Of a stretch of DNA of 64,000 nucleotides, positions 42,407-52,300 are shown one piece after another. Under the pieces are notes generated by a model, which worked only from the letters and a program-made list of their open reading frames with translations, was not told the origin of the DNA and did not search any database. This DNA is from Bog-473 sp963754445 (GTDB taxonomy: Bacteria > Actinomycetota > Acidimicrobiia > Acidimicrobiales > RAAP-2): assembly GCA_963754445.1 (NCBI GenBank), contig CAVWFT010000001.1, positions 682,001 to 746,000 of the forward strand. Reading direction: 5' to 3'. Each line of letters begins with the position of its first letter. Within the stretch, counting starts at the first letter, position 1. Position numbers and translations under genes: made by a program.

Positions 42407-44578
42407 TCAGCCAGGGACATGGCGCAGCGTGACGGCGACCGAATGGACCTTCTGGCTGAAGGTGACGGTGCCGGCCGCCTCGTCGATCGCGCCGTGTGAG
42501 GACGAGGCCAGGTTGTCGACGAAGGAAGGAAGATCGAACTGCACCGAACCAGAGGATTGCGTTCCGTGCAGCCGCAGGACGACCGTCTTCCCGGCCATCG
42601 TGATCGCCAGCCCGGCCCGGCGCCCGGCCGTCGTCGGAAAGTTGCCCACGACTATCGACGTTCCCGCGTGAATCCAGGCCGGCGGGACGCCCCGGCCAAC
42701 GACGAGCGACCCGCTCGATGTCTGATCCACCAGTGAGTCGAGTAGGACCGTGTTGGCGCCGGCCATGCCCCAGGCATGGGGTGATGCACCCTGTCCCGCC
42801 GAGGGATGACGTCCGACCCAGGGCGAGGACGCGTCAGGAGCGGTAGAGCTCTCCCACCACGAGAAGGGGCCACTCTGGCTGTTGGCGATCATGAACTCGT
42901 AGTCGAGGATGCCCTGGTCGCGAAAGCGCCTGCCGGCGAGACCGGCGGTGCCCGTCGCCGCGTTGTAGGCACTCGAGTAGTAGTCATCGGGGAATCCACC
43001 GGTCGTGTCCGCCGGCAACAGTCCGTGCAGTCGGTCGAAGCCATAGGTATACGTGGAGTCGATCATGGTCAGGCCCGGCCCCGTGACGGGGGACCCCAGG
43101 AGTGAGGCCTCCCACGCCCAGGTGCCGAATCCGAAGGGAGAGGTCCAGTTGGCATCTTGGGGGTTGTCGCAACGATTGGCTGTGTTCGGTTGGACGAGCG
43201 AGCAGGGTAGATAGTCCAGGTGGTTCTCCTCGATCGTGTCACCCAGGACGGCATCGGTAGCCCGCAGCAGGCTTTGGTACTCCTGGCTGGCCCACGACGA
43301 TTCGGAGCGTTCGCCCAGACGCGTTGCGATGTAGTGATATGCCGCCAGTCCCAGAAGTGCTGCGAAGTCATCCTCTGTCCAGTTGCCCTGCGTGTCGATG
43401 TCGTCGGTTGCCTCCATGGTGGTCTGGGGTCCGGTGCGGTCGGCCGCGATGGCGTGGGCGGCGTCCTCGATACTCGGCTGCGCCGCCGCGCCGAGCGGCC
43501 CGGGTGCGACGAAGTTCTTCCTGACGAAGGCGACATCTCCTGTCTTGAGGAGGTAGACGGCCCACGGAAGGGGATAGGTCCAGAGCCCGTCCACGTACTC
43601 CGCCTGGCCCGCACCGACCGCCGCACGGACGTCGGTGAGGAGCGCATGGGCATCGGTAAAGGAGCCTTGGTTGAACAGGTTGGTGAGGATGCCGATCACG
43701 TCGTGGCTGAACTCGCTTTCGTACCCGTTGACCCCGGTGTCGAGGTGATCGCCGCTGCGCGTGATCTGGGTGGTGATGAATCCGCTCTTGTACGCGTCGA
43801 CCAACGACACGTCGGGGACGTCGATCCGGGTGATCGATGCCAGTTGGTGGTTCCAGAAGGCGCGCATATGTGCGAAGTGCTGCTCGAAACCACCGGCCCG
43901 GGCGAGCGCCGCCGCCGTCGGCCACGGGTACGAGGAGTCGAAGCGGTCTGACGCCACGACGTAGTCGTGGTCGACGGATCGGCTCGGCGCCACCGTGTCC
44001 GTGGTGTGGTCGAGGGGAACGAGATCGGTCGAGGGGTCGGGATCGACCGTGACGGAACGGCGCGTCGGGTTCGACACGCGGACCCTGCTGTACACGGCTA
44101 CGTAGTCGTGGGCGCCGAGACGAACACGGTCGGCGAATTCGGTAATGGAGACCGTGGCGCCTCGGGTGGTGAAGGTCGTGATCTGAGCCGGCAGGTATCC
44201 GTCGGCATCGGCCCAGGTCAGCCGTTGCCCGTCGTAGACGCCGAACCCTTGGTTCACGAAGTAGCCGTTCGGACCGTCTTGGATCAGGAACGTCCCGCCG
44301 AGGCAGGTGACGACACTGTTGTGATCACCCAGCCAGCCGATGGCCGAAGCCGTGCCGTCGTCGCCGGTAAAGGCGCTCGTACTCACGTTGTACTCGCAGC
44401 GGTAGGCCGGAGCGGGCCCAGGGGTCGTTGCCGATCCCGGGACCGGATCCCCCATCACGAGGGCACCCACACCGAGGCCGGCCACGAGGACCATCAAGAG
44501 GAGGCGGCGCCGGCGCCCAGCGGCGGCGGTCCTCTCTGACCCGCCCGGCTCGCCGGCTGATCGTGACACGCCCGGCAT
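42407..44578 (-). CDS. Large secreted six-hairpin glycosidase-like protein
   Basis: About 723 residues. A membrane-exit segment follows a basic N terminus: RRRRLLLMVLVAGLGVGALVMG, then Ala/Pro-rich spacer, so it is exported. The remainder is an (alpha/alpha)6-barrel type: GQAEYVDGLWTYPLPWAVYLLKTGDVAFVRKNF, later GNWTEDDFAALLGLAAYHYIA and SWASQEYQSLLRATDAVLGDTIEENHLDYLPCSL, with tryptophan/acid-rich loops such as DANWTSPFGFGTWAWEA where catalytic Glu/Asp could sit. It resembles GH15/GH63-like or DUF-type glycosidases but I cannot name the family. ATG 44578 is chosen; upstream starts are possible. It converges with the methyltransferase gene. Confidence 0.7.
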   Translation of the reverse strand: MPGVSRSAGEPGGSERTAAAGRRRRLLLMVLVAGLGVGALVMGDPVPGSATTPGPAPAYRCEYNVSTSAFTGDDGTASAIGWLGDHNSVVTCLGGTFLIQDGPNGYFVNQGFGVYDGQRLTWADADGYLPAQITTFTTRGATVSITEFADRVRLGAHDYVAVYSRVRVSNPTRRSVTVDPDPSTDLVPLDHTTDTVAPSRSVDHDYVVASDRFDSSYPWPTAAALARAGGFEQHFAHMRAFWNHQLASITRIDVPDVSLVDAYKSGFITTQITRSGDHLDTGVNGYESEFSHDVIGILTNLFNQGSFTDAHALLTDVRAAVGAGQAEYVDGLWTYPLPWAVYLLKTGDVAFVRKNFVAPGPLGAAAQPSIEDAAHAIAADRTGPQTTMEATDDIDTQGNWTEDDFAALLGLAAYHYIATRLGERSESSWASQEYQSLLRATDAVLGDTIEENHLDYLPCSLVQPNTANRCDNPQDANWTSPFGFGTWAWEASLLGSPVTGPGLTMIDSTYTYGFDRLHGLLPADTTGGFPDDYYSSAYNAATGTAGLAGRRFRDQGILDYEFMIANSQSGPFSWWESSTAPDASSPWVGRHPSAGQGASPHAWGMAGANTVLLDSLVDQTSSGSLVVGRGVPPAWIHAGTSIVVGNFPTTAGRRAGLAITMAGKTVVLRLHGTQSSGSVQFDLPSFVDNLASSSHGAIDEAAGTVTFSQKVHSVAVTLRHVPG

Positions 44579-44697
44579 TCTTCCGCATCGGCGCCTGCGG
44601 CACCGTGAACGTGTCAGCCCCCGGCCCCACGCCGGCGACCACAATGGCGAAGGCGAGCCGCCCCTCATCGACCCCAAGACGAGATCGGGCGAACTGC

Positions 44698-45252
44698 CTA
44701 GTGGACCTGACCCAGCTCGGCGTTGACCTCGAACAGGTCGAATCGCGTCGGGTCGAACGTGCCCTCCATGGACCAGAGATAGCGGTCGTGCTCGGCGTCG
44801 TCAGGATCGCCGATGGCTTCGAGGAACCGGCGGAAGCCGGCCGGACCGCCGATGTCGTCGGGGGGACAGGCGTTCTCGCCGGCCACGCATTCCGCACCTT
44901 CCTGCATCGCCAGAGAGCGGGACTCCACTTCGATCTCGTGTACCCAGCCGTCGCCGAAGTCGTAATCGAAGTAGAACCGGTCGCAGAGCTCGAGAGCTTC
45001 CGCTACCGTCCAGCTGTCTTCGTCGCGCTGCTCGTCGGGAGCATCCTCGTCCTCGATTCCATACACCTCGTCGCGGACGCGGAACCCGTGCAGGTGGACG
45101 TCGTCCCACCCCATGGCAACGATGAAGACTCGGGCGAGCTCGCCCATGGTCAGCGAGGTCGGAATAACGAGCCGACGCCATACCTCGGGCTTCACGTCGA
45201 GCAGCACGATACGCACGTGCATCGACCCCGGACTCGCCTCGGACGAAGTCAT
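44698..45252 (-). CDS. pRiA4b ORF-3-like protein
   Basis: 184 residues. The opening MHVRIVLLDVKPEVWRRLVIPTSLTMGELARVFIVAMGWDDVHLHGFRV (slightly after the start) is the hallmark of PRiA4_ORF3 (plasmid pRiA4b ORF-3-like), as is FYFDYDFGDGWVHEIEVE and the closing CPPDDIGGPAGFRRFLEAI. The family fold is known but the function is not. It stands between the glycosidase-like gene and the frameshifted GntR gene, all on the minus strand. Confidence 0.9.
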   Translation of the reverse strand: MTSSEASPGSMHVRIVLLDVKPEVWRRLVIPTSLTMGELARVFIVAMGWDDVHLHGFRVRDEVYGIEDEDAPDEQRDEDSWTVAEALELCDRFYFDYDFGDGWVHEIEVESRSLAMQEGAECVAGENACPPDDIGGPAGFRRFLEAIGDPDDAEHDRYLWSMEGTFDPTRFDLFEVNAELGQVH

Positions 45253-45333
45253 GGAACAAGATTATGACGCGACCTCGGCTGGGGGACCGCCTGGTGGCTC
45301 GTTCGTGTGGTGGTGACATCAGGCGCATCGGCG

Positions 45334-45700
45334 TCAGATATCAGGGCCCTCGAGCTCCCTTCGCAGCGTGGCCACGATCTCGAGCGGGCCTAGGCCGAGC
45401 TCTCTCATCTGCTCCACGTACGTTCGGGTCGTCTCCTGCCGCGTGGCGCCGAGCCGCAGTCGGTTGGCCGGCGACGAAGGTGCCGTGGCGCCCACGTGTC
45501 TCGAGACGTCCAGAGGCTTCGAGCTCCCGGTAGGCGCGGGCCACGGTGTTCGTTGCGAGCCCGATGTCGCCCGCGAGCTGGCGCACCGGCGGAAGGCGTT
45601 GATCGGTCTGCACCTCTCCACGGTCGATGGCCTCTTCGATCTGCCTGCGAACCTGCTCGTAGGGCGGTTCGGTCGAGCCGGGATCGATGGCGATGTTCAC
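45334..45700 (-). pseudogene. GntR-family regulator broken by a frameshift
   Basis: The N-terminal 85 residues (PPYEQVRRQIEEAIDRGEVQTDQRLPPVRQLAGDIGLATNTVARAYRELEASGRLETRGRHGTFVAG) are a normal GntR winged helix of the YtrA-like type, starting at GTG 45700. The frame then runs into Arg/Ala-rich nonsense (TAARRHAAGDD...). Moving by one base around 45455-45465 restores the expected helix: RLRLGATRQETTRTYVEQMRELGLGPLEIVATLRRELEG, ending at 45334. So either a real one-base indel has broken the gene or the sequence has an error there. The downstream part fits the same family as the intact GntR at 52971-53372. Confidence 0.75.
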
Positions 45701-45776
45701 GTGGAGCGGTGACCGCGCAGGGGCATCTCACATGTGTACCAGGGGTGGCGCATGTGGACACGCTGGACCTTTGGGC

Positions 45777-46811
45777 TCAGATCAGCACCACATTGCGACC
45801 GACGGTCTGACGGTCGGCCATCGACTGGAGCGCATTCGGCAACGCCGAGAAGGAATCCTGGCGGCCCACGATGGGTCGTACGTGCCCATGCGCGATGAGG
45901 TCGAGGACCGAGGCGTGAATGCGCGTTCCGTCCGTGTGCGAGGGGAAGTTGTACCCGCTGAGTGCCTTGAGGCCGAGGGGATCATCGACATAGGCCAGAC
46001 AGACGCCGTACAGGGAGAAGTTTCCGAACAGGACGGGTCGGGGAATGATGCCTTCGTCTTCTGCTTCGATTCCCGCGGCGAATCCCACCAAGAGGTGACG
46101 ACCGTTGAAGGCCATGCACCGGAACGTCTCGGTGGTCACCTTGCCTCCGATCGTGTCGAAGGCGACGTCCACTCCCTTGCCGCCCGTCGCCTCGAGTACC
46201 GCGTCGGCGAAGTTCTTGTCTCGATAGTTGATGGCCACCTCAGCGCCCAAGGTTCGACACCACGCCACCTTCTCGTCCGATCCTGCCGTGGCGATCACCC
46301 GGAGGCCCGCTGCTGTGGCGAGTTGGACGGCGGCGGAACCCACACCACCGGCCGCGGCGTGAACCAGGAGGGTCTCACCGGATCGGATGTGGGCACGTTC
46401 GTGCAGCGCCAGCCAGGAGAGGTGAAAGGGCAAATAGATCGCCGCAGCGTCCGGATTGGGTAGGTCCGACTCAGGCGGCATCTCGAAGGTCATGGCTGCG
46501 GGACTGACGGCAAACTCGGCATAGCCGCCGAACGCTCCAGACGGCACGGCGGCAACGCGTTTTCCGAGCCACGACTCTGCGCCGTCTCCCGTCTGTTCGA
46601 CGACACCCAGCACCTCCATGCCGGGCGAGTACGGAAGGGGAGGACTGACCGTTCTGTAGCGGCCACGCACCCCGTCCACGTCGTTGAAATTGAGTGTCGT
46701 TGCCTCCACGCGCACGAGCAGTTCAGCCGGTCCGACAGGAGGCAATGGGACCTCGTCGAGTCGGAGGACTTCAGCCGGCTCGCCGAAATCGTGCACTCGC
46801 CACGCCTTCAT
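45777..46811 (-). CDS. Quinone oxidoreductase-like MDR dehydrogenase
   Basis: 344 residues starting MKAWRVHDFGEPAEVLRL. A medium-chain dehydrogenase without zinc ligands. The NADPH fold motif is LLVHAAAGGVGSAAVQLATAAGLRVIATAGSDEK, near residue 155, and DVAFDTIGGKVTTETFRCM is the following catalytic-domain strand. The last part matches zeta-crystallin/quinone reductase homologues. Zinc-binding and structural-zinc cysteines of true ADHs are absent. It precedes the broken GntR gene on the same strand and might have been its target. Substrate is an enone or quinone. Confidence 0.88.
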   Translation of the reverse strand: MKAWRVHDFGEPAEVLRLDEVPLPPVGPAELLVRVEATTLNFNDVDGVRGRYRTVSPPLPYSPGMEVLGVVEQTGDGAESWLGKRVAAVPSGAFGGYAEFAVSPAAMTFEMPPESDLPNPDAAAIYLPFHLSWLALHERAHIRSGETLLVHAAAGGVGSAAVQLATAAGLRVIATAGSDEKVAWCRTLGAEVAINYRDKNFADAVLEATGGKGVDVAFDTIGGKVTTETFRCMAFNGRHLLVGFAAGIEAEDEGIIPRPVLFGNFSLYGVCLAYVDDPLGLKALSGYNFPSHTDGTRIHASVLDLIAHGHVRPIVGRQDSFSALPNALQSMADRQTVGRNVVLI

Positions 46812-46949
46812 GTGGGTCACTGTTCCATATTTCCCCGGCGGCCACACCGCCGGCCCCGGTGGGGAGGACCATTTCAGGTTTTGAGCCGTGATGCGATGGG
46901 GGCTCAATCGCCAAGGCTACCCGGCGATCGTCCCACTAGCCTCGGTTTG

Positions 46950-47978
46950 GTGTTCGAACGATTCAGCGACAGAGCCCGGCGCGTGCTCGTGTTGGCTCAG
47001 GAGGAGGCGCGCCTCCTGCAGCACACGTTTATCGGAACCGAGCACATCCTGTTGGGGCTCATCGGCGAGAACGACGGTATCGGGGCGGAGGCGTTGCGCC
47101 ACTTCGGCATAAGTCTCGAGGCGGCGCGGGCCAAGGTGGAGGAGATCATCAACCAGTCCGGGGGTCCGTCAGCAGGGTCGCCACCGTTCACGCCGCGGGC
47201 CAAGAAGGTCCTCGAGCTCGCCTTGCGAGAATCGCTGCAACTCGGTCACAGCTGGATCGGCACCGAGCATTTGCTTCTCGGCCTCGTCCGCGAGGGGGAG
47301 GGAGTCGCATGCGCCGTTCTTGTGGATTTCGGAGCCGATCTGGGTCGAGTGCGTCAAGAGGTCATACGTCTGGTGTCGGGGCGGGAGTCCGGTGGGGAGC
47401 CAAGCGTCCGGGGCGGCGTGGTCGAAGTCGGATCGTTCGGCGAGTGGACGCGAACGCGGGATGGCTGGGCCGCCCCGGTGTGGGACCGTCCCTCCGAAGG
47501 GACTGTGCCGCACGTCGTCGCCGTCAACGCCCTGCTTCTGCGGAGCGACCTCACGGTGATTGCGGTCGATCATCTTCAGGTCTATCCGAACGGCCTCACG
47601 ATCTGCCTGGACGTGCGCGTGAATCCGCTCCGGGCAGGGGAACTGCTGGAGTTGTTACGTCCTCGTGGTCAAAGCCAATGGCCTCGGGTGCGTGTTCGAT
47701 TCGCGGATGGGCGAACTGGGGACTCGGAGCTCGGGTCGACCCACGGTTTGCCAAAGGGGGAGGACGGCATCCCTACGTCTCCGGTTGTCAGCCTGAACAA
47801 CGTGTGGGGCGGCCCGAATGGCAGGCAGATCTGGGCCTGGATCTTTCCGTTGCCCACCGATGGTCCGCTGGAGATTTCCCTGTCGCTCGAGGCGGCCGGG
47901 TTGGAGGAAGCAACCGTCACGATCGACGGCGCAACGCTGCGCGCAGCGGCGGGCCAGGCACAGGTCATCTGGGAATAA
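46950..47978 (+). CDS. Clp-N domain protein with a C-terminal beta domain
   Basis: 342 residues from the GTG at 46950 (VFERFSDRARRVL), an opening that copies ClpC. Residues 1-75 and 80-145 are two Clp-R repeats: FSDRARRVLVLAQEEARLLQHTFIGTEHILLGLIGENDG and FTPRAKKVLELALRESLQLGHSWIGTEHLLLGLVREGEG. The AAA+ ATPase modules that should follow in ClpC are missing; instead residues 190-342 form a beta-rich domain (VIAVDHLQVYPNGLTICLDVRVNPLRAGELLEL ... IWAWIFPLPTDGPLEISLSLEAAGLEEATVTID) that I do not recognise. It may be an adaptor that competes for Clp substrates. Convergent with the hydrolase at 48061. Confidence 0.75.
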   Translation: MFERFSDRARRVLVLAQEEARLLQHTFIGTEHILLGLIGENDGIGAEALRHFGISLEAARAKVEEIINQSGGPSAGSPPFTPRAKKVLELALRESLQLGHSWIGTEHLLLGLVREGEGVACAVLVDFGADLGRVRQEVIRLVSGRESGGEPSVRGGVVEVGSFGEWTRTRDGWAAPVWDRPSEGTVPHVVAVNALLLRSDLTVIAVDHLQVYPNGLTICLDVRVNPLRAGELLELLRPRGQSQWPRVRVRFADGRTGDSELGSTHGLPKGEDGIPTSPVVSLNNVWGGPNGRQIWAWIFPLPTDGPLEISLSLEAAGLEEATVTIDGATLRAAAGQAQVIWE

Positions 47979-47984
47979 CGCCCT

Positions 47985-48003
47985 GGGCCATGCTCCTTGG
48001 CCC
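47985..48003. terminator. Short hairpin between convergent genes
   Basis: A GGGCCA/TGGCCC stem with a 7-base loop just after the Clp-N stop codon at 47978. The convergent hydrolase gene ends at 48061. No U tract; a weak bidirectional terminator. Confidence 0.4.
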
Positions 48004-48060
48004 CCGGTCGATGCCGTCGCCGGCGAGGACTGCCCGCCTTTCGGATCTGGCTGGGCGTTG

Positions 48061-49230
48061 TCAGCCGGCCAGCAGCACGTCCAGCCAGTTGAACGCGGCA
48101 TCCCAGAACACCATTGGGGCCATACCCTCGCAATGGCCCTCTGCCCCCTCGTCCTTCGTGAAGAGGCGAAACTCCTTGGGGCAGGTCAGACGGTCGAAGA
48201 GCACTTTGCCCTGGCCTGTCGACGTCTGATCGGACTCGTTGTCCGTGACGAAGCAAGGGCATGAGATCTCCGAAATCGTCTCGGCGTTCGTGTATCGCAC
48301 GATCTCGGCGAAGTACTCCCGCACGCCGTGGACGCCATGAGTAGCCATACGCGGCTCGAGGAAACTTTTCAAGGCGGGTATCTCCAGCAGGCTCTGAAAC
48401 TCCCCGTCACTCGCGGGATCCGGGATCTTCTTCGCCATGTCTCCGAGACGGGCCGTCACGGTGGCGCCCATGTCGAACTGACCGGGATCGACGATCATGG
48501 CGGCCAACCGGTGTTCGCCCGAGGCACCCCGAGGAGCAAGCACGCCACCGAAGGAACGTCCGACCAGGATGACGCGACTTGGATCGACCTCCGGATGGGC
48601 GACCAGGGTGTCGAACACGTGGGGGATCACATTCTCCCAATCAGGTCGCATCGGCACTCGTTGGTCGTAGAGCATGGCGCCCTGACCCGGGCCGTCGACG
48701 GCTGCGAATGCGTAGCCGCGGGCCAGAGCCGGGGAGACCGCCGCGTACAGCTCCTCGGCGGTCCCGTCGTAGCCCCCGATGTGCAAGATGGTGGCCCGTG
48801 GACCCGAAGAGCCTTTCGGCGCGAACAGGTATCCGGACACCTCTCCGGAGAGCACCTGGGCGTCTTCGTCGAGCAGGTTCAGCGCTGAGCGAAACGCTTC
48901 GACGCTCGACCGATATCCGTTCGTCAGCTCTTCGCTTTCCAGGTTCTCACGATGAAAGAAGAAGGATTGGCGGAAATACTCGGCGGCGCGTAGGTACGCC
49001 CCGCGGGCGCTTACCGCGTGTCCTCCCTTCGAGGCCTCGTCAGCCGTTTGGACCAGGCGACGGGCGAAGTGTGACCAGGTGCTGCGCCAGCTCTCACGAT
49101 CTCCGGGCACGATCTGTTCGGCGATCGCCAGGCACTCTCCGACATTCGCCATGCCTGAATCGGCTTTGCCGACGCTGCGTTGTAGCTGAGCGTCGAAGGT
49201 GGCATCGTCGAAATAGAGCTGCATGTCCAA
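48061..49230 (-). CDS. Alpha/beta hydrolase of the FrsA/dihydroxypseudooxynicotine type
   Basis: 389 residues. An N-terminal helical region (residues 1-125, ending RSSVEAFRSALNLLD) is followed by the hydrolase fold: oxyanion strand ATILHIGGYDGTAEEL, nucleophile elbow VILVGRSFGG with Ser near 225 and a C-terminal His in AEGHCEGMAP, near residue 366. This long N-terminal extension matches DUF1100-like and 2,6-dihydroxypseudooxynicotine hydrolase relatives. The start may be MDMQ at 49230 or the second Met (MQLYF) at 49224. It lies 141 bp downstream of the helicase on the same strand. Confidence 0.82.
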   Translation of the reverse strand: MDMQLYFDDATFDAQLQRSVGKADSGMANVGECLAIAEQIVPGDRESWRSTWSHFARRLVQTADEASKGGHAVSARGAYLRAAEYFRQSFFFHRENLESEELTNGYRSSVEAFRSALNLLDEDAQVLSGEVSGYLFAPKGSSGPRATILHIGGYDGTAEELYAAVSPALARGYAFAAVDGPGQGAMLYDQRVPMRPDWENVIPHVFDTLVAHPEVDPSRVILVGRSFGGVLAPRGASGEHRLAAMIVDPGQFDMGATVTARLGDMAKKIPDPASDGEFQSLLEIPALKSFLEPRMATHGVHGVREYFAEIVRYTNAETISEISCPCFVTDNESDQTSTGQGKVLFDRLTCPKEFRLFTKDEGAEGHCEGMAPMVFWDAAFNWLDVLLAG

Positions 49231-49371
49231 CCTCTCCTCCGAAGGATGCGTGAGCTTAGTGAAAGCGGATTCGAGCGGGCCGGAACGGTTGTTGGAGCGT
49301 AAGGTTTTTGTCCGACTTCAGGAAACAGCCGTCGAGTCGAATTGGTCGCCTGAGCCGATCGGCCCCGGAAC

Positions 49372-52300
49372 TCAGTCCAACAGGTCTCGAATGTCGGACG
49401 CGGTCATGGCCCCGGATTCGAAGCCACCGCCATCCATGATGTTGGTGAACAGGGCGGCCTTCTTGGCTTTGAGGGCCATGACCTTCTCCTCCAGGGTGTC
49501 CTTGGCCACGAGCCGGTAGACCATGACCTTTCGTGTCTGGCCGATGCGGTGTAGGCGATCGACCGCCTGAGCTTCGGTCGCCGGGTTCCACCATGGATCG
49601 AGGATGATGCAGTAGTCGGCTTCGGTCAGGTTGAGGCCGAACCCTCCCGCCTTGAGGCTGATCAGGAAAACCGGAGCGCTCCCGTTCCGGAACTCCGAAA
49701 TGACCTCTGGTCGATTGCGAGTTCGTCCGTCCAGATAGCAGTGCGCAATGCCAGCAGCCTCGATCCGGTCTCGGGCCAGCGTGAGAAATCGGGTGAACTG
49801 ACTGAACACGAGCACTCGATGCCCGTCGGCCACGATGTCGTCGAGCATCTCCATGAGGACATCGAGCTTCGTCGACGGAACTCCGATGTGGGTGTCGTCG
49901 ACGAGGGTGACGTCGAGACTGGCCTGTCGAAGAAGAGTGAGGGACCGGAAGATCGCAAAACGGTTCTTCGACATGTCGTCCAAGAGACCGAGTACCTTCT
50001 GCCTTTCTCGCTGGAGATACGTCTGGTAGACCTTGTTGTGCCTCGAGTTGAGGTCGAGTTCGAGCACTTGCTCTTGTTTGTCGGGTAAATCGCTGGCTAC
50101 CTGCTCCTTCGTACGCCGGAGAAGCAGTGGCTGAATGCGTCGCCTTAGTTGGGCCAACCGCTCGTCGTCGCCTTGCCTCTCGATCGGAATTCGGTAGTAC
50201 TCCACGAACCGGTCGGGATTGGAGAAGAGGCCGGGAGCAGCGATCGAAAGAAGGGACCAGAGTTCCATCAGATTGTTCTCGAGGGGAGTTCCGCTCATGG
50301 CCACCTTGAATGGCACCGGAAGTGTCTTGGCCTTCTGATACGTCTGGGATTGCCGGTTCTTGGCGAACTGGGCCTCATCGAGGAAGAGCCCGGACCATGT
50401 GATCTCTGCGTACTCCTCGTATTCGAGGCGAAACAGGCTGTACGACGTGATCACGACGTGCGCGTGCGCCGCCATCTCCTTCAGGGAATTGCCACGACGT
50501 CGCCCGGTCTCGGTCACCGTCGCCACGTGCAGATCGGGCGTGAATTTCCGGCACTCTGCTGCCCAGTTGCCGACGACTGACGTCGGGGCCACGACGAGAT
50601 ACGGAGCGTCGCTCAGCCCCTTCTCGTTGGTATGACACATGAGAGCTAAGGCCTGCAACGTCTTGCCGAGGCCCATGTCGTCTGCGAGGACGCCGCCGAG
50701 TCCGTGCTCGAAGAGGAAGACCAGCCAGTTGAACCCGACATGTTGATACGGGCGCAGAGTGGCGTGGAGCCCGGCGGGCGCGGTGTGATCGGTCCTGTCG
50801 GCCGCACCGGCGAGCGCGCGCACGGAAGCCTCCCACTGGGAGATCTGAGCAGTTGCAACGCCGAGTTGCTGGAACTCGTCCCAAAGGCTTGCCTGGTAGC
50901 GATTGAGTCGGATGCCATCGCCACCTGGTGTCTCTTCGAGGGCGCGCGCCTCGGCAATCAGCTCGGCCAACTCGCGCAGCTCAGCGAGATCGAGCGAGAA
51001 GTAGGTGCCTGACGGAAGGATGAGGTGGGACCGGTGCTCAGCCAGGGCAAGGAAGAGTTCGGTGAACGGCACTGCTTCACCCCCAACCGTGACGGACACC
51101 GTTAGATCGAACCAATCGTTGTCAGCGGATGCCGATCCGCTCAGGTTGACCACCGGAGCGGCCGCCGCCTCGCGGTACTCGGGCGTGGCGCCGATCCATT
51201 CGATGTGGACGCCGTCGATCGCCTCGAGGATCGGGAGGATCTCGTTGACAAAGCGGACGGCATGCATGCCTTCGAGCTGGGTCTGGGAAGCCATGCGTCC
51301 CCGGCCCAGCGAGCGCGGAAACAGGTCAGGCGCTGAGTTGAGGATGCCAGCGACCTGCTGGATCAGGGCATCTTCGGCGACCTGCTGACGGCTCTGCCGG
51401 ACAGAGGCCCACAGCGGCTCGCGCAACTCTTGCCCGAAGGCGCTCTTGGTCCACGTCAGTTCCAGTCGATGTGCATGATCTGCCTTGATCGAGAGAAAGA
51501 GCTTCGGTGCACGGATCTGCGGAAGCTCGACGGACCCGTCGCTCGATGCAACTTCGACTCTCTCGCGCAGTCTCGGGACGAGCATGCGCAGGAAGCGTTC
51601 GCTGTCATGGTCCGGTACTTCGACTCTGGCCAGCCTGAGAAACCTGCGCAGACTGTCGTCTACCGGCGTAGAGAGTGCGGCCAGGCCGAGTCCCGATGGC
51701 TCCGAAATACCCGAGGAGCGTTCAGTCTCGTGCCACCAGGCGATCCCATGCGCTGGGCGGCCGATGAGCATCGAGGTCTCCAGCGGAAGATGCTGGTGCG
51801 GTGTTCCGATGCGTGGTTCGACTCGAAGACCGGTCTCGGTCCGGGTCACGTCAACGGTGACTTCAGCCGCCGAAGGGAGCAGGGTCACCGGACGAGCGTT
51901 CCGCCCGGCCTGCAAGAGGGGAAGGTCGATCGCCTCGGCCTCGCCGAGGAGATCCCACAGTCTTCGGCTGTGGATGGATTCAAGCCGCACGACCTCGTCC
52001 GTGTAGCGGTATGAATTCCGCCCATCGCTCAGCAGGCCCAGGGCCAAGAACTCCTTGACCAGCGACAACCGCTCGCTGGCTCGACGTGACTTTGATCGTC
52101 CATAGCCGAAATAGTCGAGTCCGGACCAAGTGACCCCCTGCCGCACCCAGTTGCCGTTCTTTCCAGGAACGACAGGCCTCACGCGGATCCCAGGTCCTCC
52201 CGAACCGGAGGGACCCTGCTCGAGGACGAGATCGAACTGCAGCCCAATCTCGCTGGCATCACCATCGGTGAATTCTGTGTCCTCCGGGACGAGCAGCGCC

